DNA from: JACVRW01 sp963751835
Lineage (GTDB): Bacteria; Actinomycetota; Thermoleophilia; Solirubrobacterales; Thermoleophilaceae
Length of the DNA: 64,000 nt
NCBI GenBank assembly: GCA_963751835.1
Contig: CAVVWD010000013.1
Coordinates: 29,438 to 93,437, forward strand
Direction: 5' to 3'
Position numbers and translations under genes: made by a program. The notes under the pieces were generated by a model that saw only the letters and a list, made by a program, of their open reading frames with translations, ran no database searches and was not told the DNA's origin. Positions 24,500-32,833 of the stretch are shown piece after piece; the stretch's first letter is position 1, and every line of letters starts with the position of its first letter.

Positions 24500-25197
24500 C
24501 CGTCCCTGAAGCGGTAGCCGACGCCGCGCACGGTCAGGATCAGCTCCGGCGTCTTCGGCTCCAACTCGAGCTTCTCGCGCAGGTGGCGGATGTGCACGTC
24601 GATCGTGCGCGGGTCGCGGTAGGCGGCATCGCCCCAGACGCGCTCGAGCAGCATCGTGCGGCTGAACACCCGGCCCGGCGCGCGCGCCAGCGCGGCGAGG
24701 ATCTCGAACTCGACGTAGGTGAGGCGGACGGCCTCGCCGCGCACCTCCACGAGCCGCTTCTCGAAGTCGATGCGGAGCTCACCCGCTTCGATCGGCTCCT
24801 CGAACTGCTCTTCCGACTGGGTCAGCGCCGCCCGGCGCAGGACCGCCTTGACGCGGCTGCGGAACTCGCGCACGGAGAACGGCTTGGTGATGTAGTCATC
24901 CGCACCGAGCTCGAGGCCGAGCACCTTGTCGATCTCCTCGGTCTTGGCCGTGAGCATGATTATCGGAACGGTGCTGCGCGCGCGGATCTCGCGGCAGACG
25001 TCGAAGCCGTCCATCTTTGGCATCATCACGTCGAGGACGACGAGGTCGAAGTTGTCCTCGGAGAGGCGGTCGAGCGCCTCCCGCCCGTCGAGCGCAGGCA
25101 CCACGTCGTAGCCCTCCTTGCGCAGAGGGTAGGTCAGCAGCTTCTGGACCGCGTCCTCGTCGTCCACGAGCAAGATGCGGGGTGCTGAGGCCGTCAC
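24496..25197 (-). CDS. OmpR/PhoB-family response regulator
   Basis: 233 residues. Receiver domain with the acidic pair in 'ILLVDDEDAVQ', phospho-Asp in 'DLVVLDVMMPKMDGFD', Thr/Ala switch 'PIIMLTAKTEE' and Lys in 'YITKPFSVREF'. A C-terminal winged helix follows ('YVEFEILAALARAPGRVFSR', 'VDVHIRHLREKLE', 'TVRGVGYRFRDG'). The start is GTG at 25197, divergent from the M28-like gene with a 26-bp gap. It is the first gene of the minus-strand run that continues through the kinase and HtrA protease, and probably regulates them. Confidence 0.95.
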   Translation of the reverse strand: MTASAPRILLVDDEDAVQKLLTYPLRKEGYDVVPALDGREALDRLSEDNFDLVVLDVMMPKMDGFDVCREIRARSTVPIIMLTAKTEEIDKVLGLELGADDYITKPFSVREFRSRVKAVLRRAALTQSEEQFEEPIEAGELRIDFEKRLVEVRGEAVRLTYVEFEILAALARAPGRVFSRTMLLERVWGDAAYRDPRTIDVHIRHLREKLELEPKTPELILTVRGVGYRFRDG

Positions 25198-25223
25198 CTT
25201 CGGAATTGTAGGTTGGAGCGGAC

Positions 25224-27008
25224 TTGATCGAGGCGCGCGTCTACCGGGCTGCGTTCATCCCGGCGCTCCTGGCGCTGGTGCTGGCGATGTTCTCGTTCCA
25301 GTCCCGTCCGCGTCCGCTTCCCCAGGGGCTGGCCGCGGACATCCTCTTCGACGGGCGCGAAGCGGCCCGGCTGGCGGCGCGGATCGCGACCCAGCAGCCG
25401 GACCGGCGAGCCGGCGAGCCGGGCGACGCGGCCGCCGCCAATTTGGTCGTGAGGCAGCTCCAGGCGCGCGGCTTCCAGCCCGACCAGATCGAACGGCAGC
25501 GATTCACGCACGCCGGGCGCAGACTCGAGAACGTGATCGGCCGGCGCGCGGGCGCCTCGCGCAGGCAGATCGTGATCGTCGCGGCGCGGGACGCCGGAGC
25601 GGTCCCCGACGGGCCGGGGAGCGCCTCCGATACCGCCGCGTTGCTGGAGCTTGCGCGCGTGTTCCAGGGCCGGCCCTCGCGCAAGACGCTCGTCCTCGCC
25701 TCGGTTGACGGCTCGAACCTCGGCGAGGTCGGGACCGAGCGGCTGCTCTCGGAGCTCGGCTCGCCGGACTTCGTGGACGCGATCCTCGTCGTATCGAGCC
25801 TCGGCTCGGATGCAAGCGAACCGTCGGTCGAGGCCTGGTCGAACGACTCGCGGCGCGCCGGGATCGGGCTGCAGCGGACGGTGGCGGACTCGATCCGTCA
25901 GGAACTCGACGAGGCGGCGGGCGGCACCGGGACGCTCGGGCAGCTTGCCCGGCTCGCGTTCCCGATCGGGATCGGCCCCCAGGGCGTGCTCCTTGCCGAG
26001 GGCTACGAGGCCGTGCGCATCTCGGGCAGCGGCGAGCTGCCGCCCGCAGGCGATGGGCCCGTCGAGGCAATCGACGAGGATCGTCTCGGCGCACTGGGAC
26101 GGGCGACGCTGCGCACCGTCACGGCGCTCGACCAGGGCCGGCGCCCCCAGCACGGGCCGGAGTCGTACCTGCTGGCGGTGAGCCAGGTCCTGCCGGGCTG
26201 GCTGATCTCGCTCCTCGCGGGCACGCTGCTGCTGCCGGTGGTAGTGGCCTCGGTGGACGCGTTCGCACGCGCCCGGCGCCGGCGGATCGAGGTGCTGCCG
26301 TGGCTGCGCTGGATAGGCGCCTGGGTGGCGCCCTTCCTGGCCGGGCTCGCGGTGGCCGAGCTGCTCGCCCTGACGGGGGCGACCCCACCTCCGCCGCCGG
26401 CGCCGGTGCCGCCCACTCAGCTCCCGCTAGACGGCCCGGCACTCGCCGTGCTGGGCGGCGTGGTGGTGGGGATGGCCCTCGCCCTGATCCTCGCCCGCTG
26501 GCTCGCCGCGCGGCCGGATCAGCGCCTCAAGCGCCCCGACGCGCCCGGGGCCGCCGTGGCGCTCGCACTCGCGATCAGCGTCGGATCGCTCGCGCTGTGG
26601 CTGCTGAATCCTTACGCGGGGCTGCTCGCGGTGCCCGCCGCGCACCTGTGGATGCTGGCCGTCCTGGCACGGCCGGTGCCGTCGCGCCGGGCGCGGCTCG
26701 CACTGTTGGCCGGCGGACTGCTCGCGCCGCTCTTCGTAACGGTCTACTACCTGTTCGCGCTGTCGCTGGACCCGCTGCACGGCGCCTGGTACCTCCTCAT
26801 GCTGGTCACGGGGCACAGCGTCGGCCTGGCCACCTCGCTGGCCGGTTGCCTGCTGCTGGCGAGCGCCTGCGCGACCGCCGAGCTCGCCTGGCGGGTGCCC
26901 GGCGAGAAGCAGCCCGCCCCGGGGGAGACCGGGCCGTCCGTCTACGGCCCGGGCGCTTACGCGGGACCGGGGTCGCTCGGCGGCACGAAGTCCGCGCTGG
27001 GCCGTTAA
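25224..27008 (+). CDS. M28 peptidase-like polytopic membrane protein, active site degenerate
   Basis: 594 residues from a TTG at 25224. One N-terminal hydrophobic helix (about 8-24), an extracytoplasmic M28-like domain (about 40-310), then about eight membrane helices (from 320) and a Gly/Pro-rich tail. The peptidase fold is suggested by 'QIVIVAARDAGAVPDGPG', 'SASDTAALLELARVF' and 'TLVLASVDGSNLGEVGTERL'. The metal and catalytic residues expected in family M28 are mostly missing: no His where His-x-Asp should be, Ser-Asn in place of Glu-Glu, and no clear C-terminal His. It is probably a non-catalytic binding or scaffold protein. It is divergent from the response regulator. Confidence 0.8.
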   Translation: MIEARVYRAAFIPALLALVLAMFSFQSRPRPLPQGLAADILFDGREAARLAARIATQQPDRRAGEPGDAAAANLVVRQLQARGFQPDQIERQRFTHAGRRLENVIGRRAGASRRQIVIVAARDAGAVPDGPGSASDTAALLELARVFQGRPSRKTLVLASVDGSNLGEVGTERLLSELGSPDFVDAILVVSSLGSDASEPSVEAWSNDSRRAGIGLQRTVADSIRQELDEAAGGTGTLGQLARLAFPIGIGPQGVLLAEGYEAVRISGSGELPPAGDGPVEAIDEDRLGALGRATLRTVTALDQGRRPQHGPESYLLAVSQVLPGWLISLLAGTLLLPVVVASVDAFARARRRRIEVLPWLRWIGAWVAPFLAGLAVAELLALTGATPPPPPAPVPPTQLPLDGPALAVLGGVVVGMALALILARWLAARPDQRLKRPDAPGAAVALALAISVGSLALWLLNPYAGLLAVPAAHLWMLAVLARPVPSRRARLALLAGGLLAPLFVTVYYLFALSLDPLHGAWYLLMLVTGHSVGLATSLAGCLLLASACATAELAWRVPGEKQPAPGETGPSVYGPGAYAGPGSLGGTKSALGR

Positions 27009-27022
27009 GAGGCGCTGAACCC

Positions 27023-27865
27023 TCAGGCGTGCTCGTATCCGGTCAGGCCCTCGACGGGCCCCCGCGGCCCCAGCAGCACCAGGCCCGAGCCCTCGGCAGT
27101 CGTCCCGATCCAGGTCAGCGGCACGGCGGCCTCGGCGCTTGCACGCCGCTCCGGCGGGACCGTCACCAGCAGCTCGTAGTCGTCGCCGCCGACGGCCGCC
27201 TCCTCGGGCGTAACCCCCGCCGCCAGCGGCAGCAGGCCGAGCTCGATGCGCAGCTCGACGCCGCTGCGCTCGGCGACGTGGCGGGCGTCGGTGGCCACGC
27301 CGTCGCTCAGGTCGATCATCGCGCTGGCGCCGGCGCGGGCGAGCGCGCGCCCCTCGCGCAGGCGCGGCCGCGGGCGGAGGTGCCTGGCCAGGAGCTCTGC
27401 CGGCTCCCGTTCGCCGCGCTCCAGCAACCGGCGCCCCGCCTCCGATCCCCCGAGCACGCCGCTGACCGCGATCAGCTCCCCCGGGCGCGCCCCGTCGCGC
27501 CCGACGAGCTCGTCCTCGGTCTCGGCCCAGCCGGTCACCGCCACCGTCACGACCAGCGCCGGTCCGGTCACGACGTCACCGCCTGCGATCGTGGCGCCGC
27601 ATTCCGCGGCCAGGGTCTCCATCGCCTCCACGAGCTCCAGTGCGCCCTCGAACCCGGCCGGCAGCACGAGCGACACGTATGCCTCCCCGGTTTCCGCCCC
27701 CATGGCGGCCAGGTCGGACAGGGCGCCCGCGAGCGCCTTCCAGCCCACGTCGGCCGGCGAGTGCGTGGTCAGCCTGAAGTGGCTGCCCTCGACCATGGTG
27801 TCGATCGAGGTGACCGCGAACGGCGCGGCGCGCACGACCGCGGCGTCGTCACCCGTCCAGCGCAC
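27023..27865 (-). CDS. thiL: Thiamine-monophosphate kinase
   Basis: Phosphorylates thiamine monophosphate to the diphosphate. Motifs: 'WTGDDAAVV' (metal/ATP-binding Asp pair), 'TSIDTMVEGSHF', 'ALAGALSDLAAMGAE', 'GGDVVTGP', 'MIDLSDGVATDARHV' and 'GGDDYELLVT'. The first ATG/GTG/TTG in frame is the GTG at 27865, which puts the protein start right at the GDD motif. About 21 further codons upstream ('AELELIAAIEAALEDRSGR') look like the normal ThiL N-terminus but begin with a CTG at 27928, so the true start may be that CTG or may have been lost. It lies 8-71 bp behind the PBP gene on the same strand. Confidence 0.9.
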   Translation of the reverse strand: MRWTGDDAAVVRAAPFAVTSIDTMVEGSHFRLTTHSPADVGWKALAGALSDLAAMGAETGEAYVSLVLPAGFEGALELVEAMETLAAECGATIAGGDVVTGPALVVTVAVTGWAETEDELVGRDGARPGELIAVSGVLGGSEAGRRLLERGEREPAELLARHLRPRPRLREGRALARAGASAMIDLSDGVATDARHVAERSGVELRIELGLLPLAAGVTPEEAAVGGDDYELLVTVPPERRASAEAAVPLTWIGTTAEGSGLVLLGPRGPVEGLTGYEHA

Positions 27866-27936
27866 CAGCCGTCCGCTGCGATCCTCGAGCGCGGCCTCGA
27901 TCGCGGCGATCAGCTCGAGCTCGGCCAGCGCGCCGC

Positions 27937-30084
27937 CTAGCCGTCGTCCGGGGCCGCTTGCCCGCCGCCCTCGGTGGGCGGTGCGGGCGCGAGCTCCTCC
28001 TGCGCGGGCGGCGCCTGGACCTCCGGCTCCTGCTGGGGAGCGGACTCGTACAGGTTCGGGTCGTAGCCGGTGCCGCCGGTGCCGTCGCTCGTGCCGTTCG
28101 ACTCGTCGTAGTCGTCGTAGTAGTAGCCGCTCGAGCTCGAGCTCGAGCTGTAACCGCCGCTGCTGGCGTACTCGCCGGTGAAGGGCGAGGACTGGAAGGG
28201 CTCGGTGGGAGCGGGGAAGTCATCGCAGAACTCGCCGTGCGCGGGCAGCATGAACGCGTGCCACACGGGCGCCGCGTAGGTGCCGCCCTGTGCGCCCGGC
28301 ATCGCAACGCCGGCGTCCGGATACCCCACCCAGACCGCCGTCGAGAGCTTCGGTGTATAGCCCACGAACCAGGCGTCCTTGGCCTCGTCGGTCGTGCCCG
28401 TCTTGCCGGCCGCCGGGCAGCCGTAGCCCGCGGCGGTGCCGGTGCCGGAGGTCACGTTCATCTGCAGGATCCGCGTGATCTCGTACGCCTGGCCGTCGGT
28501 CATCACGCGCTTGCCCTTCGGGTCGGCGAACTTCTCGCTCTTGCCGTCCGGGAACACGACCTTCTCGATGCCGGTCGGCCGCCGGCGGACGCCTCCGGCC
28601 GCGAGCGTCCCGTAGGCGCTCGCCATCTCGAGCGAGGTCACACCGCGGGTAAGGCCGCCAAGGCCCTCGGCCGGATAGCAGTCGAGCTTCGTCGTGATGC
28701 CGAGCAGCTTCGCCGCCTTGCAGACCGCCTTCGGGCCGATGTCCATGATCAGCTGCGCGTAGACGGTGTTGTCCGAGGACAGCGTCGCGCGCGTCAGGCT
28801 GACGTTGCCGATGTAGGAGTCGCCGAAGGTCCTGACCTCCCACGGCTCCAGGTCGCCCACGTCGAGCGCCAGCGGCTTCGAGGTGTAGCTCGTCGAGTCG
28901 GGATCGATGCCCTTCAGGACCGCCGCGGTGAGCACGAAGGTCTTGAACGCCGAGCCCGGCTGGCGGTGGCCCTGGGCCGCGAGGTTGAAGCGCCGGTCGC
29001 CGTAGCTACCGCCGCTCGCGGCCATCGCACGGATCTTCCCGTTGGTCGGGTCGATGGCCACGATCGCCGAGGCGGGCCCCGCGGGATCGCCGTAGTAGGC
29101 GTAGATCGCCTCGCGCGCCTGCTCCTGCATGCCCGGCTGGATCGTTGTGTGGATCTTCAGCCCGCCGCGTCGCACCACGCCCACCCCGTAGCGCTCGATC
29201 AGCTCCTCCTGGACGTAGTCGAAGAAGTACGGCTCCAGGCGCGTCGTGTAGCGCGTCCCGCGCTTCAGCTTGATCGGCTTATCCACGGCCTCGCGGTACT
29301 CGGCCTGCGTGATATAGCCGTTCTCGAGCATCTGCGCGAGGACCTCGTTCCGGCGCTCGCGCGCGGCGTGGCGGTTCCGGAACGGGTTGTACTGGGAGGG
29401 CGCCTGAGGCAGGCCGGCGAGAAGGGCGGACTCGGCGAGGTTGAGGTCGTCGACGTTCTTGTCGAAGAACGTCACCGCCGCTGCCTGCGCGCCGATGGCC
29501 GTGCGCCCGCCGACCGTTCCGTACGGCACCGAGTTGAGGTACTCGTTGAGGATCCAGCGCTTGGAGCGCTTCTCCTCGAGCTCCGAGGCGAGCTTGGCCT
29601 CGCGGATCTTGCGCTCGAAGTCGCGCTTGGGGTCCTTGATGTAGAGGGCGCGCACGAGCTGCTGCGTGATGGTCGAACCGCCCTGCACGGTCTTGCCCGA
29701 CTCGAGGTTCTTTATGCCGGCGCGGATGATCGCGTTGAAGTCGACGCCCTGGTGCTTGTAGAAACGCTCGTCCTCGATGGAGACCGTTGCCTGGCGCATC
29801 GCTCGGGGCATGTCCTCGAAGGGCACGACCCGGCGCAGCACGTCCGACTGCACGAACCCGAGCCGGGTGCCGTCGGCGGCGAACACCGCCGAGACCTCGC
29901 CCTTGTCGTCGGCCTTCAGCTCGCTCAGCTCGGGCGCGGAGGAGGCGATGGCCAGCACGTAGCCGGCGACCGATAGGACGCCGATCAGGCAGAAGGTGGC
30001 GAGCACGCCGAGCGCCAGCAGGAACTTGCCGCTGGTTCCCCCCGCGTGCCTTCGCCTCCTGGACTTTCGCTGACGGTAGGTCAT
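27937..30084 (-). CDS. Class A penicillin-binding protein (PBP1A-like)
   Basis: Bifunctional peptidoglycan polymerase and crosslinker. 715 residues. Cytosolic basic tail and one TM (about 22-45), then the GT51 glycosyltransferase domain with catalytic Glu in 'VSIEDERFYKHQGVD' and 'VQGGSTITQQLVRALY'. The transpeptidase domain has the SxxK box 'GSAFKTFVLT', the SxN box in 'LSSDNTVYAQ' and the KTG box 'AAGKTGTTDEAKDAWFVGY'. The C-terminal about 100 residues are low-complexity (Ser/Tyr/Asp runs, then Pro/Gln/Glu). It is followed by thiL and preceded by the MscS gene. Confidence 0.95.
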   Translation of the reverse strand: MTYRQRKSRRRRHAGGTSGKFLLALGVLATFCLIGVLSVAGYVLAIASSAPELSELKADDKGEVSAVFAADGTRLGFVQSDVLRRVVPFEDMPRAMRQATVSIEDERFYKHQGVDFNAIIRAGIKNLESGKTVQGGSTITQQLVRALYIKDPKRDFERKIREAKLASELEEKRSKRWILNEYLNSVPYGTVGGRTAIGAQAAAVTFFDKNVDDLNLAESALLAGLPQAPSQYNPFRNRHAARERRNEVLAQMLENGYITQAEYREAVDKPIKLKRGTRYTTRLEPYFFDYVQEELIERYGVGVVRRGGLKIHTTIQPGMQEQAREAIYAYYGDPAGPASAIVAIDPTNGKIRAMAASGGSYGDRRFNLAAQGHRQPGSAFKTFVLTAAVLKGIDPDSTSYTSKPLALDVGDLEPWEVRTFGDSYIGNVSLTRATLSSDNTVYAQLIMDIGPKAVCKAAKLLGITTKLDCYPAEGLGGLTRGVTSLEMASAYGTLAAGGVRRRPTGIEKVVFPDGKSEKFADPKGKRVMTDGQAYEITRILQMNVTSGTGTAAGYGCPAAGKTGTTDEAKDAWFVGYTPKLSTAVWVGYPDAGVAMPGAQGGTYAAPVWHAFMLPAHGEFCDDFPAPTEPFQSSPFTGEYASSGGYSSSSSSSGYYYDDYDESNGTSDGTGGTGYDPNLYESAPQQEPEVQAPPAQEELAPAPPTEGGGQAAPDDG

Positions 30085-30111
30085 GGAAACGGGCTCGAGC
30101 GCTTCCCGGGT

Positions 30112-30915
30112 TCAGGAGGCAACTGCCTCGGAGGATAGACCGTGCTCGCGCAACTCCCGCAGCCAGCGCCGGCGGAGCTCCTCGGCGACGGCCCCCCGCT
30201 CGTCCGGTGTAGCGGCCCAGGTGGTGGCGCTGAGGCGCACGCCCTCCTTGTCGACCTCGGCCACGCCGGCCGTCACTTCCTCCTCCTCCGAGGCGATCAG
30301 CTCGAGCGCGCGCTCGAGATCGGCGTCCAGGGGGAGCCAGACGGAGACCTCGACCTGGACGCGCGGATCGCCGATCGTGTGGTTCTCGATCGGGCTCTGG
30401 GCGAGCCGCTCGTTGGGGATGATCAGCCGATGTCCGTCATCGAGGCGGATGTAGGTGTAGCTGAGCTTCACGTCCTCGACCTCGCCCGTCTTGTCCTCGA
30501 AGGTCACGAGGTCGCCGATCCGGATCGGCTGCGTGATCGCGAGCAGGATCCCCGCGATGCCGTTGGCGAGCGTCGCCCGCGCCGCGAAGCCCACCACCAG
30601 GCCGAGCACCGCCGAGGACGCCAGCACGCCGGTCGCCACGCGGCGCACGGAGTCAAACTGCCACGCCGCCAGCGCGAGGCCGATGATCACGATCAGCGCG
30701 AAGATGAGGCGGCGGACCAGCCTCAGCCGGGTTGTGGCCACCGGCGACAGCTCCCCGCCCCGGACGCGCTCGCCGACGCTCTGGCCGCGACGGGCAAGCG
30801 CGCGGTCGACGATCTCCGCGATCACGAACGCGAGAACCACCGTGACGATCGCGGTGATCCAGTTGCTGTTCTCCTCGATGAACGAGGCTGCCGTGTAGAA
30901 ATCGACCCCCGGCAT
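30112..30915 (-). CDS. MscS-family mechanosensitive channel
   Basis: About 267 residues from the ATG at 30915 (MPGVDFYTAASFIEEN); the upstream part of the frame is antisense to the next gene. Three TM segments (about 20-40, 75-97, 103-125), the pore helix being 'VLGLVVGFAARATLANGIAGILLAITQP', followed by the beta domain 'IRIGDLVTFEDKTGEVEDVKLSYTYI' and 'IPNERLAQSPIENHT', close to the MscS signature. The C-terminal about 90 residues form an alpha/beta domain. It releases ions under hypo-osmotic stress. The divergent plus-strand gene starts at the same CATG tetranucleotide. Confidence 0.92.
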   Translation of the reverse strand: MPGVDFYTAASFIEENSNWITAIVTVVLAFVIAEIVDRALARRGQSVGERVRGGELSPVATTRLRLVRRLIFALIVIIGLALAAWQFDSVRRVATGVLASSAVLGLVVGFAARATLANGIAGILLAITQPIRIGDLVTFEDKTGEVEDVKLSYTYIRLDDGHRLIIPNERLAQSPIENHTIGDPRVQVEVSVWLPLDADLERALELIASEEEEVTAGVAEVDKEGVRLSATTWAATPDERGAVAEELRRRWLRELREHGLSSEAVAS

Positions 30916-32173
30916 GGCGTATGAGGCTACCCCCGTCGCGACGCGCGCAATCGCGGCCGTCCGCGGCTCCGAGGCGCTCCGCGCCGCTTGGCGCGTCGCG
31001 TGGACGACCCGCGCCGCGGTGCTTCTCGTGGCCATCTTCGCCGCGCTCTCGTTCGGTCCTGCGAGCGGCGGGCTGGCGCGCGAGAACGAGCTCAAGTTCG
31101 ACGAGCCCGAACTCACCCACGCCTTCGCCGATCCGGTGCTTGCGCCGCTCGCGCGCTGGGACGCCGCCTGGTACCTCCGCATCGCCGATTCCGGCTACGG
31201 GGACAGCGCACCGCGTGCGGCCTTCTTCCCTCTGTATCCGCTGCTCGTTCGGTCGCTGGCGACGCTCGGCGGCGGCTCTGAGGCGGCGCTGCTGGTGGCC
31301 TCGTACGTCGTCGCGTTCGCGGCCTTCGTGGCCGCCCTGGCGCTCCTCTACCGGCTCGTGGCGCTCGAGCTCGGGCGCAGGCTCGCCGCTCCGACGCTGC
31401 TGCTGCTGGCGGTCTTCCCGGCGGCCGTGTTCTTCGGCGCCCCCTACTCCGAGAGCCTCTTCCTCGCCCTGGCGGTGGGCGGGTTCTATGCCGCCCGGAC
31501 CGAGCACTGGGGCTGGGCGGGCGCATGCGCGATGGGTGCATCCGCCACGCGGAGCGCGGGTCTGCTCCTGCTGGTGCCGCTGGCGATGATCTGGTGGAGC
31601 TCGCGTGAGCGGCGTCCGCGCGACGCGGCCTGGCTCCTGCTCGGCCCGCTCGGCCTGGCCGCATACGCGGCCTGGCTCGGACTCGTCGAGGGCGATGCGT
31701 TGCGCTTCCTCGACGTCCAGGACGCCTGGTCGCGGGAGCTCGCGGTGCCGCTGGCGGGCGCCTGGGACGGCTTCACTGCTGCGCTCGACGGCGTGCGCCA
31801 GTTGGCCTCGGGCTCGCGCAGCCCCGTGTACTTCGAGGTCGCGGCCGGCGACCCGTTCCGGATCGCGGCGATCAACATCATGTTGTTCGCGACGCTTGTG
31901 TTCGCCCTCGTCGCATGCGTCGGCGTGCTGCGACGGCTGCCGAGGGCGTACGGCGCCTGGGTGGCGGTGTCGCTCGTCCTGCCGCTGACGTTTCCCGTCA
32001 AGCCGCAGCCGCTGATGTCGTTGCCGCGCTTCGTGGCGGTGCTGTTCCCGATCTTCATGTGGCTCGCCGTCGTCTGCGACGAGCGCCGCATCACGGAGCG
32101 GGTGGTGGCCGTGTCCGCGGTCGGCCTGGGCCTGTTCACCGCCCAGTTCGCGACCTGGCACTGGATCTCGTGA
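30914..32173 (+). CDS. PIG-V-like membrane mannosyltransferase
   Basis: 419 residues with about nine hydrophobic segments. The loop after the first helix has 'LARWDAAWYLRIADSGYG' with the acidic residue typical of polyprenyl-phosphate-dependent GT-C enzymes, then 'AAFFPLYPLLVR', 'FFGAPYSESLFLALAVGGF' and 'ASATRSAGLLL', a set I recognise from the PIG-V/GT76-like family found in actinobacteria. The donor would be a polyprenyl-phospho-mannose; this is inferred from the family. The ATG at 30914 overlaps the start codon of the divergent MscS gene, leaving no untranslated region; a later start cannot be excluded. The stop overlaps the next gene by GTGA. Confidence 0.78.
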   Translation: MAYEATPVATRAIAAVRGSEALRAAWRVAWTTRAAVLLVAIFAALSFGPASGGLARENELKFDEPELTHAFADPVLAPLARWDAAWYLRIADSGYGDSAPRAAFFPLYPLLVRSLATLGGGSEAALLVASYVVAFAAFVAALALLYRLVALELGRRLAAPTLLLLAVFPAAVFFGAPYSESLFLALAVGGFYAARTEHWGWAGACAMGASATRSAGLLLLVPLAMIWWSSRERRPRDAAWLLLGPLGLAAYAAWLGLVEGDALRFLDVQDAWSRELAVPLAGAWDGFTAALDGVRQLASGSRSPVYFEVAAGDPFRIAAINIMLFATLVFALVACVGVLRRLPRAYGAWVAVSLVLPLTFPVKPQPLMSLPRFVAVLFPIFMWLAVVCDERRITERVVAVSAVGLGLFTAQFATWHWIS

Positions 32174-32832
32174 CGGCCGTCCTCCTCGACGCGCTCGGCA
32201 CACTCGTGGCGCTCGATCCCCCCGCGCCGCGCCTGCGGCGGCTGCTCGCCGAGGAGGGATACGAGCTGAGCGAGGAGCACGCCGCCGCCGGCTTCGCCGC
32301 GGAGATCTCCTATTACCTGGAGCATCACCTCGAGGGATACGACGCGGCGTCGCTGGCCGATCTCCGCGACCGCTGCGCTCGGGTGCTGATGGAGGCGCTC
32401 GCGCTGCCCGGCCTGGATCACGCGAGTGCGCGCCGGGCGATGCTGGCCGCGCTCCACTTCGAGCCGTTCCCCGAGGTCGCGGGCGTCCTGCGTGAGCTGC
32501 GCGAACGGGGCCATCCGCTCGTCGTCGTGAGTAACTGGGACTGCTCGCTCCCGGAGCGGCTCGCCGGCGCCGGCCTGCTCGAGCTCGTGGACGGCGTCGT
32601 CACCTCGGCGACGGCGCGCGCCCCCAAGCCCGACCCGACGATCTTCGCGGCGGGGCTGGCGCTCGCCGGGGCACGCCCCGATCAGGCGGTGCACGTCGGC
32701 GACTCTCCCGACAAGGACGTGGCGGGCGCGCGCGCGGCGGGCATCCGCCCGCTTCTGCTCTGCCGCGAGGGTCGCCCACCGGACGGCGTGGAGACAATCG
32801 GGACGCTTGCGGAGCTCCCCGCCCTAGTCTGA
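32170..32832 (+). CDS. HAD-superfamily hydrolase
   Basis: About 220 residues starting at a GTG that overlaps the glycosyltransferase stop. Motif I is 'AVLLDALGTLVAL': the first Asp is present but the second catalytic Asp (DxD) is replaced by Ala-Leu, giving 'LDALGTL' as in many haloacid-dehalogenase-like members of subfamily IA. Motif II is 'PLVVVSNWD', motif III Lys in 'ARAPKPDPTIF', motif IV 'AVHVGDSPDKDVAGARAAG'. A helical cap lies at about residues 17-90. The substrate is unknown. Coupling to a glycosyltransferase is by translation overlap only. Confidence 0.85.
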   Translation: MTAVLLDALGTLVALDPPAPRLRRLLAEEGYELSEEHAAAGFAAEISYYLEHHLEGYDAASLADLRDRCARVLMEALALPGLDHASARRAMLAALHFEPFPEVAGVLRELRERGHPLVVVSNWDCSLPERLAGAGLLELVDGVVTSATARAPKPDPTIFAAGLALAGARPDQAVHVGDSPDKDVAGARAAGIRPLLLCREGRPPDGVETIGTLAELPALV

Positions 32833-32833
32833 G

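Noticed and set aside
27958..29976. 672-codon plus-strand frame opposite the PBP gene
   Set aside because: Mirror frame of a strong GC-rich gene; Arg/Leu/Val-rich composition with no domain.
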